Of a stretch of 54,050 nucleotides of DNA, positions 42,056 through 53,591 are shown piece after piece (position 1 is the stretch's first letter; the number at the start of each line of letters is the position of its first letter). The notes beneath the pieces are model-generated. The model searched no databases. It was not told where the DNA came from and was given only the letters and a program-made list of their open reading frames with translations. The position numbers and the translations under genes are program-made. The stretch comes from Okeania sp. SIO2B3 (lineage in GTDB: Bacteria; Cyanobacteriota; Cyanobacteriia; Cyanobacteriales; Microcoleaceae): contig NZ_JAAHGH010000045.1 in the NCBI RefSeq assembly GCF_010672525.1, forward strand, positions 1 to 54,050, written 5' to 3'.

Positions 42056-42368
42056 TTATGCGTATGGGATACTAAAGCAACGCTTCCAAGCATCTGATAA
42101 ATACCTCAAAGCATATTGAGGCGCAGACTCAAGATACTTCATAATACCAATAGTTTTTAGGTTTAACCATTGCTACTAAAAGTTTATGCAGATCGATTGC
42201 AGTAGGAAATTTAAGTTTCCCATCAGGATTATTGCAATTGTGACTAAGGATATTTCTAGTTAACCATAATCCCCAATTCCAGGCGTGACGAGCTACACCT
42301 GCGTGTTTAGCCAGTAATGTTTTTTGCTGTTTATTTGGGTGTAATTTAGTATGATATCCAAGTAGCAT
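42056..42368 (-). pseudogene. tnpB: tnpB (IS200/IS605 OrfB) N-terminal fragment, frameshifted
   Basis: The first 79 codons read MLLGYHTKLHPNKQQKTLLA and then KHAGVARHAWNWGLWL, to NYWYYEVS and a stop. This is the N-terminus of TnpB, the RNA-guided nuclease of IS200/IS605 elements. In another frame the homology goes on as ESAPQYALRYLSDAWKRCFS to a stop at 42056. The RuvC and zinc-finger parts are gone, so it is non-functional. It is next to the decayed kinase fragment. Confidence 0.8.
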
Positions 42369-42566
42369 AAACAGATAATCCCAGATTTTTATAGATAATA
42401 CCAGATTTTAGCCAACAGTTACAAGCCCTGGCTATCATTTTCAACTAATTTTTTGGTAGTGGTGCATTCTTGTGGCAGATGCAAAACTCAATTACTAATA
42501 GTTTAGCTAGTAATTCTATTAATCATTATTACCAACGATACACCACTACCACTTAATTACTAGAAG

Positions 42567-43085
42567 TTAGCCAATGGGAACTAAATCAACTTCATCTGCA
42601 CCATCAGTTTCACCTTGACCAGATGTAATTTGTTCTCCATTAACTTCAACAGCTAAATTTGTACCGTCTAAGTTAACATTATAGTCAGTAGCATCAGCAG
42701 TATATCCTACACTAGCAACCATTTGCCTACCTGCATCAGTGTATTGGAAACCCATCAATTGATTTTTTTCTTTCTCATTATCGTAAGACCATATTAGCAT
42801 ATATTGTTGGTCTTGATATTCAAATACTTTGGGTGGACGAGTGGGAACATAACGACCAGGAGCACCAAAGCTGGCATCAAGGAAAGGTTGTACTGACTCA
42901 GGTTCCACAGTCGCAAAAGCAATATCATCAGCTTCTAGCTCTACTTCTGCGTCTTCAGTTGCTTCTGGATCGGGTTCTTCTTGATCGCGGTTCTGGAAAT
43001 AATCTACAGCTTTTTTTACACCATACCCAGTAGCTGCTACACCAGCAACACCAGCGACAATTTTAGCAAGATTACCAAAGTTCAT
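42567..43085 (-). CDS. Small unrecognised protein with Gly/Ala-rich N-terminal segment and acidic linker
   Basis: A 172-residue protein I do not recognise. Residues 5-24 (NLAKIVAGVAGVAATGYGVK) are hydrophobic and glycine/alanine spaced, possibly a membrane anchor or glycine-zipper helix. Residues 34-60 are acidic (EEPDPEATEDAEVELEADD). Residues 65-160 look like a compact beta-rich domain (PPKVFEYQDQQYMLIWSYDN, LMGFQYTDAGRQMVASVGYT). AGGAGA lies seven bases before the ATG, a strong ribosome site, so it is probably a real gene. The high acidity and lack of cysteines are notable. Neighbours are mobile debris on one side and repeats on the other, with petH about 0.9 kb upstream on the same strand. 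Confidence 0.65.
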   Translation of the reverse strand: MNFGNLAKIVAGVAGVAATGYGVKKAVDYFQNRDQEEPDPEATEDAEVELEADDIAFATVEPESVQPFLDASFGAPGRYVPTRPPKVFEYQDQQYMLIWSYDNEKEKNQLMGFQYTDAGRQMVASVGYTADATDYNVNLDGTNLAVEVNGEQITSGQGETDGADEVDLVPIG

Positions 43086-43835
43086 TTTGTTCTCCTAATT
43101 TTGATTGTGACGTTCTCCTAAATCAAATCAAAGATTATGATGTAGGCTTCCCAAGCTCACGGATAGGGCTTTCTGTTTTGCAGGTGCAACGCTGCGCGTT
43201 ACATGTCGCGGAGCGAAACACAGGGAGTGCAACCACGCGAGCCCTCCAAAGACAGAGACGATTAGACCCACCGCCTTTTTGTAGTGAACAATTCTGTACT
43301 CATCTAGCAACCTTAAGAGTTTTACCTTTTCACAGGCTGACTAGAACTTCTGAATTGAACCCCATACTCTTTGTTATTCTCTGTGTGCTGTTATCAGGTG
43401 CGTATTACCGCCACTCCTAATATGGTTCAGAGTAACACAAAAAGCCATACAATGACAAGAGATAAACGGATAGTAATTTGAGTAAATCAAGTAAATTATG
43501 AAAAATTTAATCGATACGCTAAAAGGAAAGATTCAATGTTCGCGGAAATCATTCGAGACTACATCAAGCGTTTACCGAAAAAAACCTGATTAAGCGGGCG
43601 CTAGGCGGTTTATTTGTTGGTCGGCAATTCCCCTCCCGCTAACATTCGTATAACGGGAGACCCCTTGCCGAATCAAGTTGGATTAATTAAATTTGACAAA
43701 TGTGACACAAACCTATATATGGAAAAATCTCCAGGAAATGTTCATCCTTTATCCCAATTTGCTAGTAACTCAACCAACTTGATACTAGCAGAATTTGTTT
43801 CTCACGAACAATTCTGAGGCAGATGTTTTTTGTCC
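43086..43835. other. Intergenic region upstream of the small unknown gene
   Basis: 43130-43260 contains GC-rich small palindromes (GTTACATGTCGCGGAGCGAA) like those in the 8.7 kb repeat. 43490-43830 has no recognisable repeat or gene. Short open frames here have no ribosome sites. Confidence 0.35.
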
Positions 43836-43875
43836 CTAAAACCGAAAAGGGAGAGGCTTATTTGATACCTCTCCC
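43836..43875 (-). terminator. Rho-independent terminator of petH
   Basis: On the minus strand GGGAGAGG (43868-43875) pairs with CCTCTCCC (43849-43856) across an 11-base loop, followed by TTTTCGGTTTT. It lies about 80 bases beyond the petH stop. Confidence 0.75.
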
Positions 43876-43952
43876 TCGGCGATCGAAAATGAATTGATGA
43901 TTAACTTACTACTATAGCATAACTGCTAAATTTTGATGAATGCACACCAATA

Positions 43953-46353
<2,401 letters not shown>

Positions 46354-46512
46354 TAGGGCCATTGAGTTGTTTAGGCGATCGCCTAAATAATTAGTGGCCA
46401 ATAACCTCTAGCCAGAGATTGTTTTGAACTTTCTAGGGAATTGAGTTGTTTAGGCGATCGCCTAAATAATTGGCGACCAATAATCTCTAGCCAGAGATTG
46501 TTTCAAACTTTT
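46354..46512. repeat. Two-copy 79-bp tandem repeat with extended HIP1 palindrome
   Basis: Each unit contains TTGAGTTGTTTAGGCGATCG, with TTTAGGCGATCGCCTAAA as an 18-bp palindrome around GCGATCGC, and CTCTAGCCAGAGATTGTTT, itself partly palindromic. The units start at 46362 and 46441. Two copies with no spacer variation do not make a CRISPR array. Confidence 0.75.
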
Positions 46513-46539
46513 TAGGGCTATCAACAGTATTAAAATAAT

Positions 46540-46970
46540 TAGACAAAGTTAAACATAAATAGACATTTACTGTGATATACTAGACTTATGTATAATTTAT
46601 TAAACTATTAAAAGAGGTGGCCGATAAATTGAAATGCAATCAATCAAGACTAAATTAAAAGTTAACAATGTTCTCAAATATGTTCTCAGTGTGGGCATAA
46701 ACAGAAAATCCCATTGAGTGTGAGGACGTATGAATGTAGTGCCTGTGGTTTTACTGCTGACAGAGACTTTAATGCTGCTGTCAACCTAGAAAACTATGTG
46801 AGTCAGTAGGTGGAGTTCCCACCGATTTGAAGCCTGTGGAGAAGATAAGTTGCAGACTGCGGTCAGTGGTCTTTTGTGTTTGCGCAGCATTGCGTCAGCA
46901 CGCGCAGGAAGCTAGCTCCAAAACCCTCATGGGTAAGTTTGGGTAAGTTTAGTAGAACGGAATTCATACA
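46540..46970 (+). mobile_element. tnpB: IS200/IS605-type element with tnpB reduced to its two ends
   Basis: At 46634 a TnpB-like start reads MQSIKTKLKVNN. In a different frame at 46678-46809 the TnpB C-terminus follows: ICSQCGHKQKIPLSVRTYEC, SACGFTADRDFNAAVNL, then ENYVSQ and a stop. These are the zinc finger (CxxC...CxxC) and the last RuvC motif (DRDFNAAVNL). About 1.1 kb of coding sequence between them is missing. The 160 bases after the stop, ending near GTAGAACGGAATTCAT, resemble the right end that encodes the guide RNA scaffold in TnpB systems. It cannot make active TnpB but could be mobilised in trans. Confidence 0.7.
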
Positions 46971-47029
46971 TGGTAATTGATATTATATCATGTCCGGATA
47001 ATTAGTGATAAAAAATCTTCTTCCTTCTG

Positions 47030-49009
47030 CTAAGGCATCTCCCAAATTTTGATAGTTTTGTCATCGCTACCACTAACAATAGTCTTTCCATCGGGACTGA
47101 TCGCGACAGAATAAACATCATCACTATGACCAGTCAGGGTGGCCTTGAGAGTTTCGGTCTTGAAATCCCAAATTTTGATAGTTCTATCATCACTAGCACT
47201 AACAATAGTCTGTCCGTCAGGGGTGAAGGTGACAGAGTTAACATCGTCTTTATGACCAATGAGGGTAGCCATGAGAGTTCCTGTAGCTAAATCCCAGACT
47301 TTAATAGTTTTGTCGCTACTACCACTAACAACTCTCTTCCCGTTGGGACTGATAGCAACAGATAAAATCCGAGCACTATGACCAGTCAAAGTGCCTTTGA
47401 TAGCTCCTGTGGCTAAGTCCCAAACTTTGATGGTTTTGTCATCACTGCCACTAACAATAGTCTTCCCGTCGGGACTGATGGCAAGAGACAAAATCCGAGC
47501 GTCATGACCAGTCAAAGTAGCTTTGAGAGTTCCTGTAGCTAAATCCCAGACTTTGATAGTCTTGTCAAGGCTAGCACTAATAACTGTCTTGCCGTCAGGA
47601 CTGAAAGCGACAGAAACAACTGGGTCGCTATGACCAGTAAAGGTAGCTTTGAGAGTTTCTGTGGCTACATCCCAGACTTTTATACTGTTGTCATAATCAC
47701 CACTAATAACCGTTTTTCCGTCGGGACTAATAGCTACAGAATCAACAGAATCACTATCTGTTAGGATAACTTTAAGGCTGCCTGTTGTCAAATCCCAGAC
47801 TTTGATAGTTTTGTCTTTGCTACCACTAACAATAGTCTGCCCATCTGAGCTGATAGCAATGCAGTCATCAGGACATATTCCCTCTGAATGACCAGTTAGG
47901 GTTTTAACTTCAGAAAGAGGCGAAGGTGAGGCAGTGGCAGAAAGTTGAAGATGTATGTCTGGTTTTTTTGGAATATTATAAATAATTGTAGAAGTAAAAA
48001 TAGCACCTAAAGCAATACCTAAACCTATTTTGACCCAAGTGTTATTAGGAGTTGGTAAAGGTTCTGGCACTAATGATGGTAAAGCAGAAGTAACAGGAGG
48101 AGTAACAGGAATATTTGACTGATTATTATCTATTAAAACTGTTTCTTTCTGTGATATCGAATACTGTAACGGATAGCTAACATTATTATTACTAATATTG
48201 CTTAATTCGCCGATCGCTTCTTCTACATTTTGATAACGATCTTTCCAATAATCAGACACCATTTTATCAATAACTCGAACCAAAGTTTCACTAACATTAA
48301 CTTGGTTTTTCCAGATAATTTCACCAGTGGAGTTGTCTTCTCGTAAATTACTAACCGGAATTCCAGTTAATGCTTCAATACCCATCATTCCCACAGCATA
48401 AATATCACTACAAAACTTAGGTTTTCCTGCTGCCTGTTCGCTAGGCATATATCCAAGAGTTCCTACTGCTACTGTTGCAGTTGTATAACCTGTACTTGTT
48501 ACTGTTAATTCATTAATTTCTTTAACAGCACCAAAATCTATTAATACAATTTTTCCATCAAATTTCCTCCGCATAATATTCTGAGGTTTTAAGTCACGAT
48601 GTATTACTTTTTGGTGATGTACATACTTTAAAACTTCTAAGATTTCAATGAAGAGTTGAATTATTTTCTTCTCACCAATTTTTTGCCCAGAATAAATCTC
48701 TTTTGTTAAATCATCTCCTTCAATCAATTCTTGAACTAGATAAAATTGTTCGCCTTCTTCAAAATACGCACATAAGCTAGGAATTTGATCGTGTTCTCCT
48801 AAACGTTGTAATATTTTTGCTTCTTTTTCAAATAAAGTTTTTGCCACTTGAAAAACCTGTGGTCGTGGGTCAGATGGAGCCAATTGTTTAACGACACATT
48901 GAGGATAATTGGGAAGGTCTAAATCTACTGATAAATAAGTATTTCCAAAACCACCCTTGCCTAACTCTGATATGATTTTATAGCGATTTTTAAGTATTTT
49001 TTCAGCCAT
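47030..49009 (-). CDS. Serine/threonine protein kinase with membrane segment and seven WD40 repeats (1)
   Basis: I place the start at the ATG at 49009 (659 residues) because the sequence just before it (TTTCTCAAAAAAACA) aligns with that before the start of the next paralogue; an ATG nine codons earlier is possible. The kinase domain (about 9-270) has GKGGFG at 17-22, Lys41, HRDLKPQN (Asp139) and DFG (158-160). A membrane segment lies at about 327-346 (IGLGIALGAIFTSTIIYNIP). Seven WD40 repeats (about 368-659, DGKTIVSGSDDKTIKVWD type) should form an extracytoplasmic propeller. It is a Hanks-type receptor kinase of the kinase-TM-WD40 class common in filamentous cyanobacteria. Two paralogues lie upstream on the same strand. 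The ligand and substrates are unknown. Confidence 0.9.
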   Translation of the reverse strand: MAEKILKNRYKIISELGKGGFGNTYLSVDLDLPNYPQCVVKQLAPSDPRPQVFQVAKTLFEKEAKILQRLGEHDQIPSLCAYFEEGEQFYLVQELIEGDDLTKEIYSGQKIGEKKIIQLFIEILEVLKYVHHQKVIHRDLKPQNIMRRKFDGKIVLIDFGAVKEINELTVTSTGYTTATVAVGTLGYMPSEQAAGKPKFCSDIYAVGMMGIEALTGIPVSNLREDNSTGEIIWKNQVNVSETLVRVIDKMVSDYWKDRYQNVEEAIGELSNISNNNVSYPLQYSISQKETVLIDNNQSNIPVTPPVTSALPSLVPEPLPTPNNTWVKIGLGIALGAIFTSTIIYNIPKKPDIHLQLSATASPSPLSEVKTLTGHSEGICPDDCIAISSDGQTIVSGSKDKTIKVWDLTTGSLKVILTDSDSVDSVAISPDGKTVISGDYDNSIKVWDVATETLKATFTGHSDPVVSVAFSPDGKTVISASLDKTIKVWDLATGTLKATLTGHDARILSLAISPDGKTIVSGSDDKTIKVWDLATGAIKGTLTGHSARILSVAISPNGKRVVSGSSDKTIKVWDLATGTLMATLIGHKDDVNSVTFTPDGQTIVSASDDRTIKIWDFKTETLKATLTGHSDDVYSVAISPDGKTIVSGSDDKTIKIWEMP

Positions 49010-49936
49010 TGTTTTTTTGAGAAAGTTTTTTATCATTAATTATCCGGACATATTATACCAATTTTAAAAAGAATGTTACGAATAATAAGGGTGATTAAAA
49101 AACTTTTAAATAGATGTATCTTTGATTAAAAATATGATTTATGGGCTAATAAATGACATCGAAAACATTCATTCTGACTCCTTACTCATGACTCCATATC
49201 CTTTAAAAACACCCTAGCTATTTGTAGCAAACATTTATCAAATTGGTATTACTTACTAATTTTAACATTAAAAAAAGCTTCCTGGAATTGACTTCGGTGC
49301 ATATTATATCAAATCCGTTTTATTGAACATAAAAAAAATCTCCAATCGTCATAACTACGCTCATCTTTGTAATTCTCTCTCCTCCTGATATAGAATCCGC
49401 TTATATAATATATGTAGGACTTACGCAGATACGCTATATATAGTACTCATAACTATTGTCCAATAGTTACTGGACTCTATACACAGTGTCTTTGCGTAAG
49501 TCCTGATATGTTTATAATTTCTTAAATTACTTCAATATTTAATCTCCCCTACCCTCCTACTCTCCTACTCCCCTACTCCCAACCCCCAAATATATGATCA
49601 GTCTTCAACCGGATTTGATATGAATCCTGACTTCTGAGTTCCCCTCCACGGTCGCAGGGCTAATTCATTGCCTGGGGAGAATATTAATATGAAGTACATT
49701 TAATTGTGCAAATATACAAATATCTCCATCTCCCATCTCCCCATCCCCCCAAATTCCCCTCCTGGGAGGGGCTAGGGGTGGGTCTCCATCTCCCCATCCC
49801 CCCATCAATTTTTCGCTCGCGTGACAATAAATAGACCCTGCTCCACCGGAGGGGTCCGCGGGTGGATTGACTCCTCCTGACTTAACCATTCTATGGCTGT
49901 TTAACTGGATTTGATATTGCATCAATATTCTACCTA
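49010..49936. repeat. Repeat-rich gap between kinase paralogues, with MITE family D copy 2
   Basis: The 89-bp family D MITE is at 49416-49504 (AGGACTTACGCA ... TGCGTAAGTCCT). Around it are ATTATCCGGACATATTATAC at 49028, a repeat E fragment at about 49215-49260, CTACTCCC tracts at 49555-49580, the CCTCCTGGGAGGGG motif at about 49757 and two copies of the motif GGATTTGATAT (about 49611 and 49902). No gene is supported. Confidence 0.65.
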
Positions 49937-51946
49937 CTAAGGCGCCGACCAAACTTTAATAGTTTTGTCATCGCTACCACTAACAATAGTTTGTCCGTCG
50001 GAACTGATGGCAATAGAAGTCACTACCCATGTATGACCAGTGAGAGTATTTTTGAGACTACCCGTTGCTAAATCCCAAATTTTGATAGTTGTGTCCTCAC
50101 TACCACTAACAATAGTCTGGCCATCGGGACTAATAGCTACAGACCAAACTTCGTTGCTATGACCAGTGAGAGTATTTTTGAGACTACCCGTTGCCATATC
50201 CCAGATTTTGATAGTCCCGTCCGCACTACCACTGACAACAGTCTGTCCATCGGGACTGATAGCTACAGCAAAAACCCGATCGCTGTGACCAGAAAGAGTA
50301 TTTATCAGACTACCTGTTGCTAAATTCCAGATTTTGATACTGCCATCACCACCACCACTGACAATAATCTGTTTTTCAGAGCTAATAGCGACAGAATAAA
50401 CTGCTTTGCTATGACCATTGAGAGTAGCTTTCAGACTTTCTGTAGCCAAATCCCAAATTTTGATAGTGCCGTCAGCGCTACCACTAATAACAGTTTGTCC
50501 GTCTTGACTGATGGCAATAGAATAAACTGCTTTGCTATGACCTGTGAGAGTCGCTTTCAGACTTTCTGTAGCCAAATCCCAGATGTTGATGCTGTCGTCA
50601 GCGCCACCACTAATAACAGTCTGTCCATCGGGGGTAATAGCAACAGCAAAAATCTTGTCACTCTGAGTAGTAAAAGTTCCTTGGAGGTTACCATTTACCA
50701 AATCCCAAACTTTTATAGTATTGTCCCAGCTACCGCTAACAACAGTCCGTCCGTCGGAACTAATTGCAATGGAACGAATCCAGTTGTTATGACCGCTGAG
50801 GGTGCGAACTTCAGAAATATTAGTGGCGTCGGATATGAGGTTGGGAGTTGATGTTTTAACTGATGCTCCCTCATTTTGACTATTTCTAGTAGGTGAAGAT
50901 GAGGATGTTTCCTGTCCTCTAGGAATATTATTAATAATAATAGTAGCAATCATAAGACTGAAGGCAATACCAATACCTACACCTATTTTGACTAAATTTT
51001 TAGCAGAAGTTGATGAGGAAGAAGCGGGAGAAATAGTAGTTGATGGCTGACTATTATGCTGATTACTATTTATTACAACTGTATGTTGTTGTGATATTTC
51101 TTGTGGCGATTGGTAATTGAGATTATTATTAATCTTAGATAATTTAACTATTACTTCATCAATACTTTGATAACGATTTTTCCAATAATCTGACACCATT
51201 TTATCTAGAATTAAAACTAATTTATCGCTAACATTAACTTGATTTTTCCAGATAATTTCACCTGTTGAATTGTCTTTAACTAATCGATTTGCTTGTATAC
51301 CAGTTAATGCTTCAATGCCAATCATTCCCACAGCATAAATATCACTACAAAATCTAGGCTGACCAGCTGCTTGTTCGCTAGGCATATATCCAGGAGTTCC
51401 CACTGCTATTGTCATAGTTGTATGACCCCCAGTTGTAATTGCTAATCCCTTAATTTCTTTCACTGCCCCAAAATCTATTAACACAATTTTTTCATCAGAT
51501 TTTCTCCGCATAATATTTTGCAGTTTTAAGTCACGATGAATTACATTTTGCTGGTGTACATACTTTAAAACTTCCAAGATTTCAGTTAAGAGTTGAATAG
51601 TCTGATTTTCACTAAAACTTTTCCCTGGATAAATTTCTTTTGTTAAATCATTTCCTTCTATGAATTCTTGAACTAAATAAAATTGTCCACCCTCTTCAAA
51701 ATAGGCAAATAATCTGGGAATTTGATTGTGTTCTCCGAGACGTTGTAATGTTATTGCTTCTTTTTTAAATAAAGTTTTTGCAACTTGAAAAACTTGTGGT
51801 CGCGGGTCAGATGGGGCTAGTTGTTTAACCACACATTGAGGATGATTAGGAAGGTCTAAATCCACCGCTAAATAAGTAGTTCCAAAACCACCTTTACCTA
51901 ACTCTGAGATAATTTGATAACGATGTCTAAGTATTTTGCTAGTCAT
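49937..51946 (-). CDS. Serine/threonine protein kinase with membrane segment and seven WD40 repeats (2)
   Basis: A 669-residue paralogue of the product of the 47030 gene. Kinase domain at about 8-270: GKGGFG at 18-23, Lys41, HRDLKLQN (Asp139; Leu replaces the usual Pro of the catalytic loop) and DFG 158-160. A Ser/Thr/Gln-rich linker precedes a membrane segment at about 320-341 (IGVGIGIAFSLMIATIIINN). Seven WD40 repeats follow at about 380-669; one unit (SSEKQIIVSGGGDGSIKIWN) has lost the usual SPDG turn. It should be a membrane kinase sensing through the propeller. The kinase domains of the three paralogues are far more alike than their linkers, and repeats 3-7 of the propeller are close to each other, which points to recent unit duplication. 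Confidence 0.9.
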   Translation of the reverse strand: MTSKILRHRYQIISELGKGGFGTTYLAVDLDLPNHPQCVVKQLAPSDPRPQVFQVAKTLFKKEAITLQRLGEHNQIPRLFAYFEEGGQFYLVQEFIEGNDLTKEIYPGKSFSENQTIQLLTEILEVLKYVHQQNVIHRDLKLQNIMRRKSDEKIVLIDFGAVKEIKGLAITTGGHTTMTIAVGTPGYMPSEQAAGQPRFCSDIYAVGMIGIEALTGIQANRLVKDNSTGEIIWKNQVNVSDKLVLILDKMVSDYWKNRYQSIDEVIVKLSKINNNLNYQSPQEISQQHTVVINSNQHNSQPSTTISPASSSSTSAKNLVKIGVGIGIAFSLMIATIIINNIPRGQETSSSSPTRNSQNEGASVKTSTPNLISDATNISEVRTLSGHNNWIRSIAISSDGRTVVSGSWDNTIKVWDLVNGNLQGTFTTQSDKIFAVAITPDGQTVISGGADDSINIWDLATESLKATLTGHSKAVYSIAISQDGQTVISGSADGTIKIWDLATESLKATLNGHSKAVYSVAISSEKQIIVSGGGDGSIKIWNLATGSLINTLSGHSDRVFAVAISPDGQTVVSGSADGTIKIWDMATGSLKNTLTGHSNEVWSVAISPDGQTIVSGSEDTTIKIWDLATGSLKNTLTGHTWVVTSIAISSDGQTIVSGSDDKTIKVWSAP

Positions 51947-52255
51947 TATTTTTTTGAGGAAATTATAGCTTTTTTTAGGAGTCAGGAGTTAGAAAATAGT
52001 TAGAGTAGTTTAATCTTTTAAATATTGTCAAGCCGATTTATTAATTAAAGTAATCTTTGGGCTATAATATTTATGGATCAATTGAATTTTTGAACTTTTT
52101 TTACTAGGCAATATAGCTACGCTAGGCTGCACCAATATAATCTTGGGCATTTAATTTTATAGTTAGTAATTGGGATTGACTCATAATTGCTTTATTGAAA
52201 AAATGATTACTTTAAATTATAGTATAGTAATAACTAAATTCAACTAATTTTATTG
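51947..52255. other. Gap upstream of kinase 2
   Basis: AT-rich, with AGGAGTCAGGAGTTAGAAAA at about 51978 that also occurs before kinase 3 (about 53207), showing that upstream flanks were duplicated with the kinase genes. No gene seen. Confidence 0.4.
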
Positions 52256-52399
52256 ATGATGTTAAATTCTGAGCTGCTTATTCAACTAGAAAAATTATCC
52301 CGTGGAGATAAGTTTCAAATTATCCAATTTTTAATGACTGAATTGGCAAAAGAAGAAGGGTTAGAACTATTAGATTATAATAATAAGGCAATACTATGA
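52256..52399 (+). CDS. Short antitoxin-like N-terminal fragment (47 residues)
   Basis: The frame reads MMLNSELLIQLEKLSRGDKF and then QIIQFLMTELAKEEGLELLD, ending YNNKAIL. This resembles the start of small cyanobacterial antitoxin-type proteins (MxSPELxxQVEKLSxxDKLxxMQxL), from memory. It stops inside sequence homologous to the kinase genes, overlapping the 3' end of kinase 3 by 25 bases on the other strand. No ribosome site is evident. I read it as a transferred fragment that replaced the end of kinase 3. It may not be expressed. Confidence 0.45.
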   Translation: MMLNSELLIQLEKLSRGDKFQIIQFLMTELAKEEGLELLDYNNKAIL

Positions 52400-53166
52400 T
52401 AACGATCTCTCCAATCATACAACACCATTTTATCCAGAACTCGACCTAAATCATCACTCACATTAACTCGATCTTTCCAGATAATTTCACCAGTTGAGGT
52501 ATCTTTAGAAAATTGATTTACATCAACTCCAGTTAATGCTTCAATAGCCATAATTCCCACAGCATAAATATCGCTACAAAACTTCGGTTGACCTGCTGCT
52601 TGTTCCATAGGCATATATCCGGGAGTTCCTACTGCTATTGTTATACTTGTTTGACCTCCTCTAATAACAGTTAATCCTTTAATTTCTTTGACTGCCCCAA
52701 AGTCAATTAAAACTATTTTTCCATCAGATTTTCTCCGCATAATATTCTGAGGTTTCAAGTCACGATGAATTACATTTTCCTCATGTACATATTTTAAAAC
52801 TTCTAAAATTTCAGCTAATAGTTTAATTGCTTGTTTTTCACTAATTTTTTTACCAGGGTAAATTTCATTTGTTAAATCATTACCTTCAATAAATTCTTGA
52901 ACTAAATAAAATTGCCCACCCTCTTCAAAGTAGGCAAATAACCGAGGAATTTGCTCGTGTTTTCCCAGACGATGTAATATTTTTGCTTCCTTATCAAATA
53001 AACTTTTAGCAACTTGAAAAACTTGGGGACGCGGGTCAGATGGAGTTAGTTGTTTAACAACACATTGAGGACGGTCGGGAAGGTCTAAATCAACTGCTAA
53101 ATAAGTAGTTACAAAGCCACCCTTTCCTAACTCAGAGATAATTTTATAACGATGCCTAAGTATCAT
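52375..53166 (-). CDS. Truncated serine/threonine kinase paralogue (3), WD40 part lost
   Basis: A 263-residue protein equal to the kinase domain of the two downstream paralogues. Lys38, HRDLKPQN (Asp136) and DFG (155-157) are present, but the glycine loop reads GKGGFV (Val19 for the third Gly). It ends RYHSIALLL where paralogue 2 continues RYQSIDEVIVKLSK, so the linker, membrane segment and propeller are missing. The codon at the homologous start is ATT; translation would have to begin at the ATG three codons later. Loss of the anchor and sensor, the altered loop and the changed start suggest a decaying gene, though a soluble kinase cannot be excluded. Confidence 0.7.
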   Translation of the reverse strand: MILRHRYKIISELGKGGFVTTYLAVDLDLPDRPQCVVKQLTPSDPRPQVFQVAKSLFDKEAKILHRLGKHEQIPRLFAYFEEGGQFYLVQEFIEGNDLTNEIYPGKKISEKQAIKLLAEILEVLKYVHEENVIHRDLKPQNIMRRKSDGKIVLIDFGAVKEIKGLTVIRGGQTSITIAVGTPGYMPMEQAAGQPKFCSDIYAVGIMAIEALTGVDVNQFSKDTSTGEIIWKDRVNVSDDLGRVLDKMVLYDWRDRYHSIALLL

Positions 53167-53281
53167 GTTAGTAATTATTTATTTGAGAAAATTATAGCTT
53201 TTTTTTAGGAGTCAGGAATTAGAAAATAGTTAGAATAGTTTAATCTTTTACAGCATATTTCGGGCAAATTAGGTACAGGGT

Positions 53282-53400
53282 CATTTCAGTTATCAGTTAT
53301 CAGTTATCAGTACCGACTACTAAAGAACTGAATATTTTTTCATCCCCTTAAAAGGGAAGGCTTTGGACCTCATTTTCGGGGTGTACCTCATAACAACGGG
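53282..53400. repeat. Scaffold S copy
   Basis: GTCATTTCAG, three to four TCAGTTA heptamers, GTACC, then CCCCTTAAAAGGGAAGG and CATTTTCGGGG. A family C-like end (GGAAGCGCTGTA) follows. 53401-53591 also holds TGCCATTCGCCCCTACAG and no gene. Confidence 0.65.
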
Positions 53401-53591
53401 AAGCGCTGTAAATATTTTCAAGCTTACAACAAATATATAGAATAGGGTATATAATTGTTGGGTTACTAAATTCAGTGAGGGCGTTAGCGGAGCTTGGCGT
53501 TAGCCAATGCCATTCGCCCCTACAGATGGCATTTTCGAGGTGAATTTCGTAAGTCCTGAAATTATCTGATAAACCCGCCACCGCTACTCCG

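Noticed and set aside
46354-46512. Two-unit repeat as a mini-CRISPR
   Set aside because: The 79-bp units are repeated in full, with no unique spacer between them.
49665-49952. 95-codon frame between kinase genes
   Set aside because: It consists of CCTCC/GGAGG repeat sequence and low-complexity DNA.
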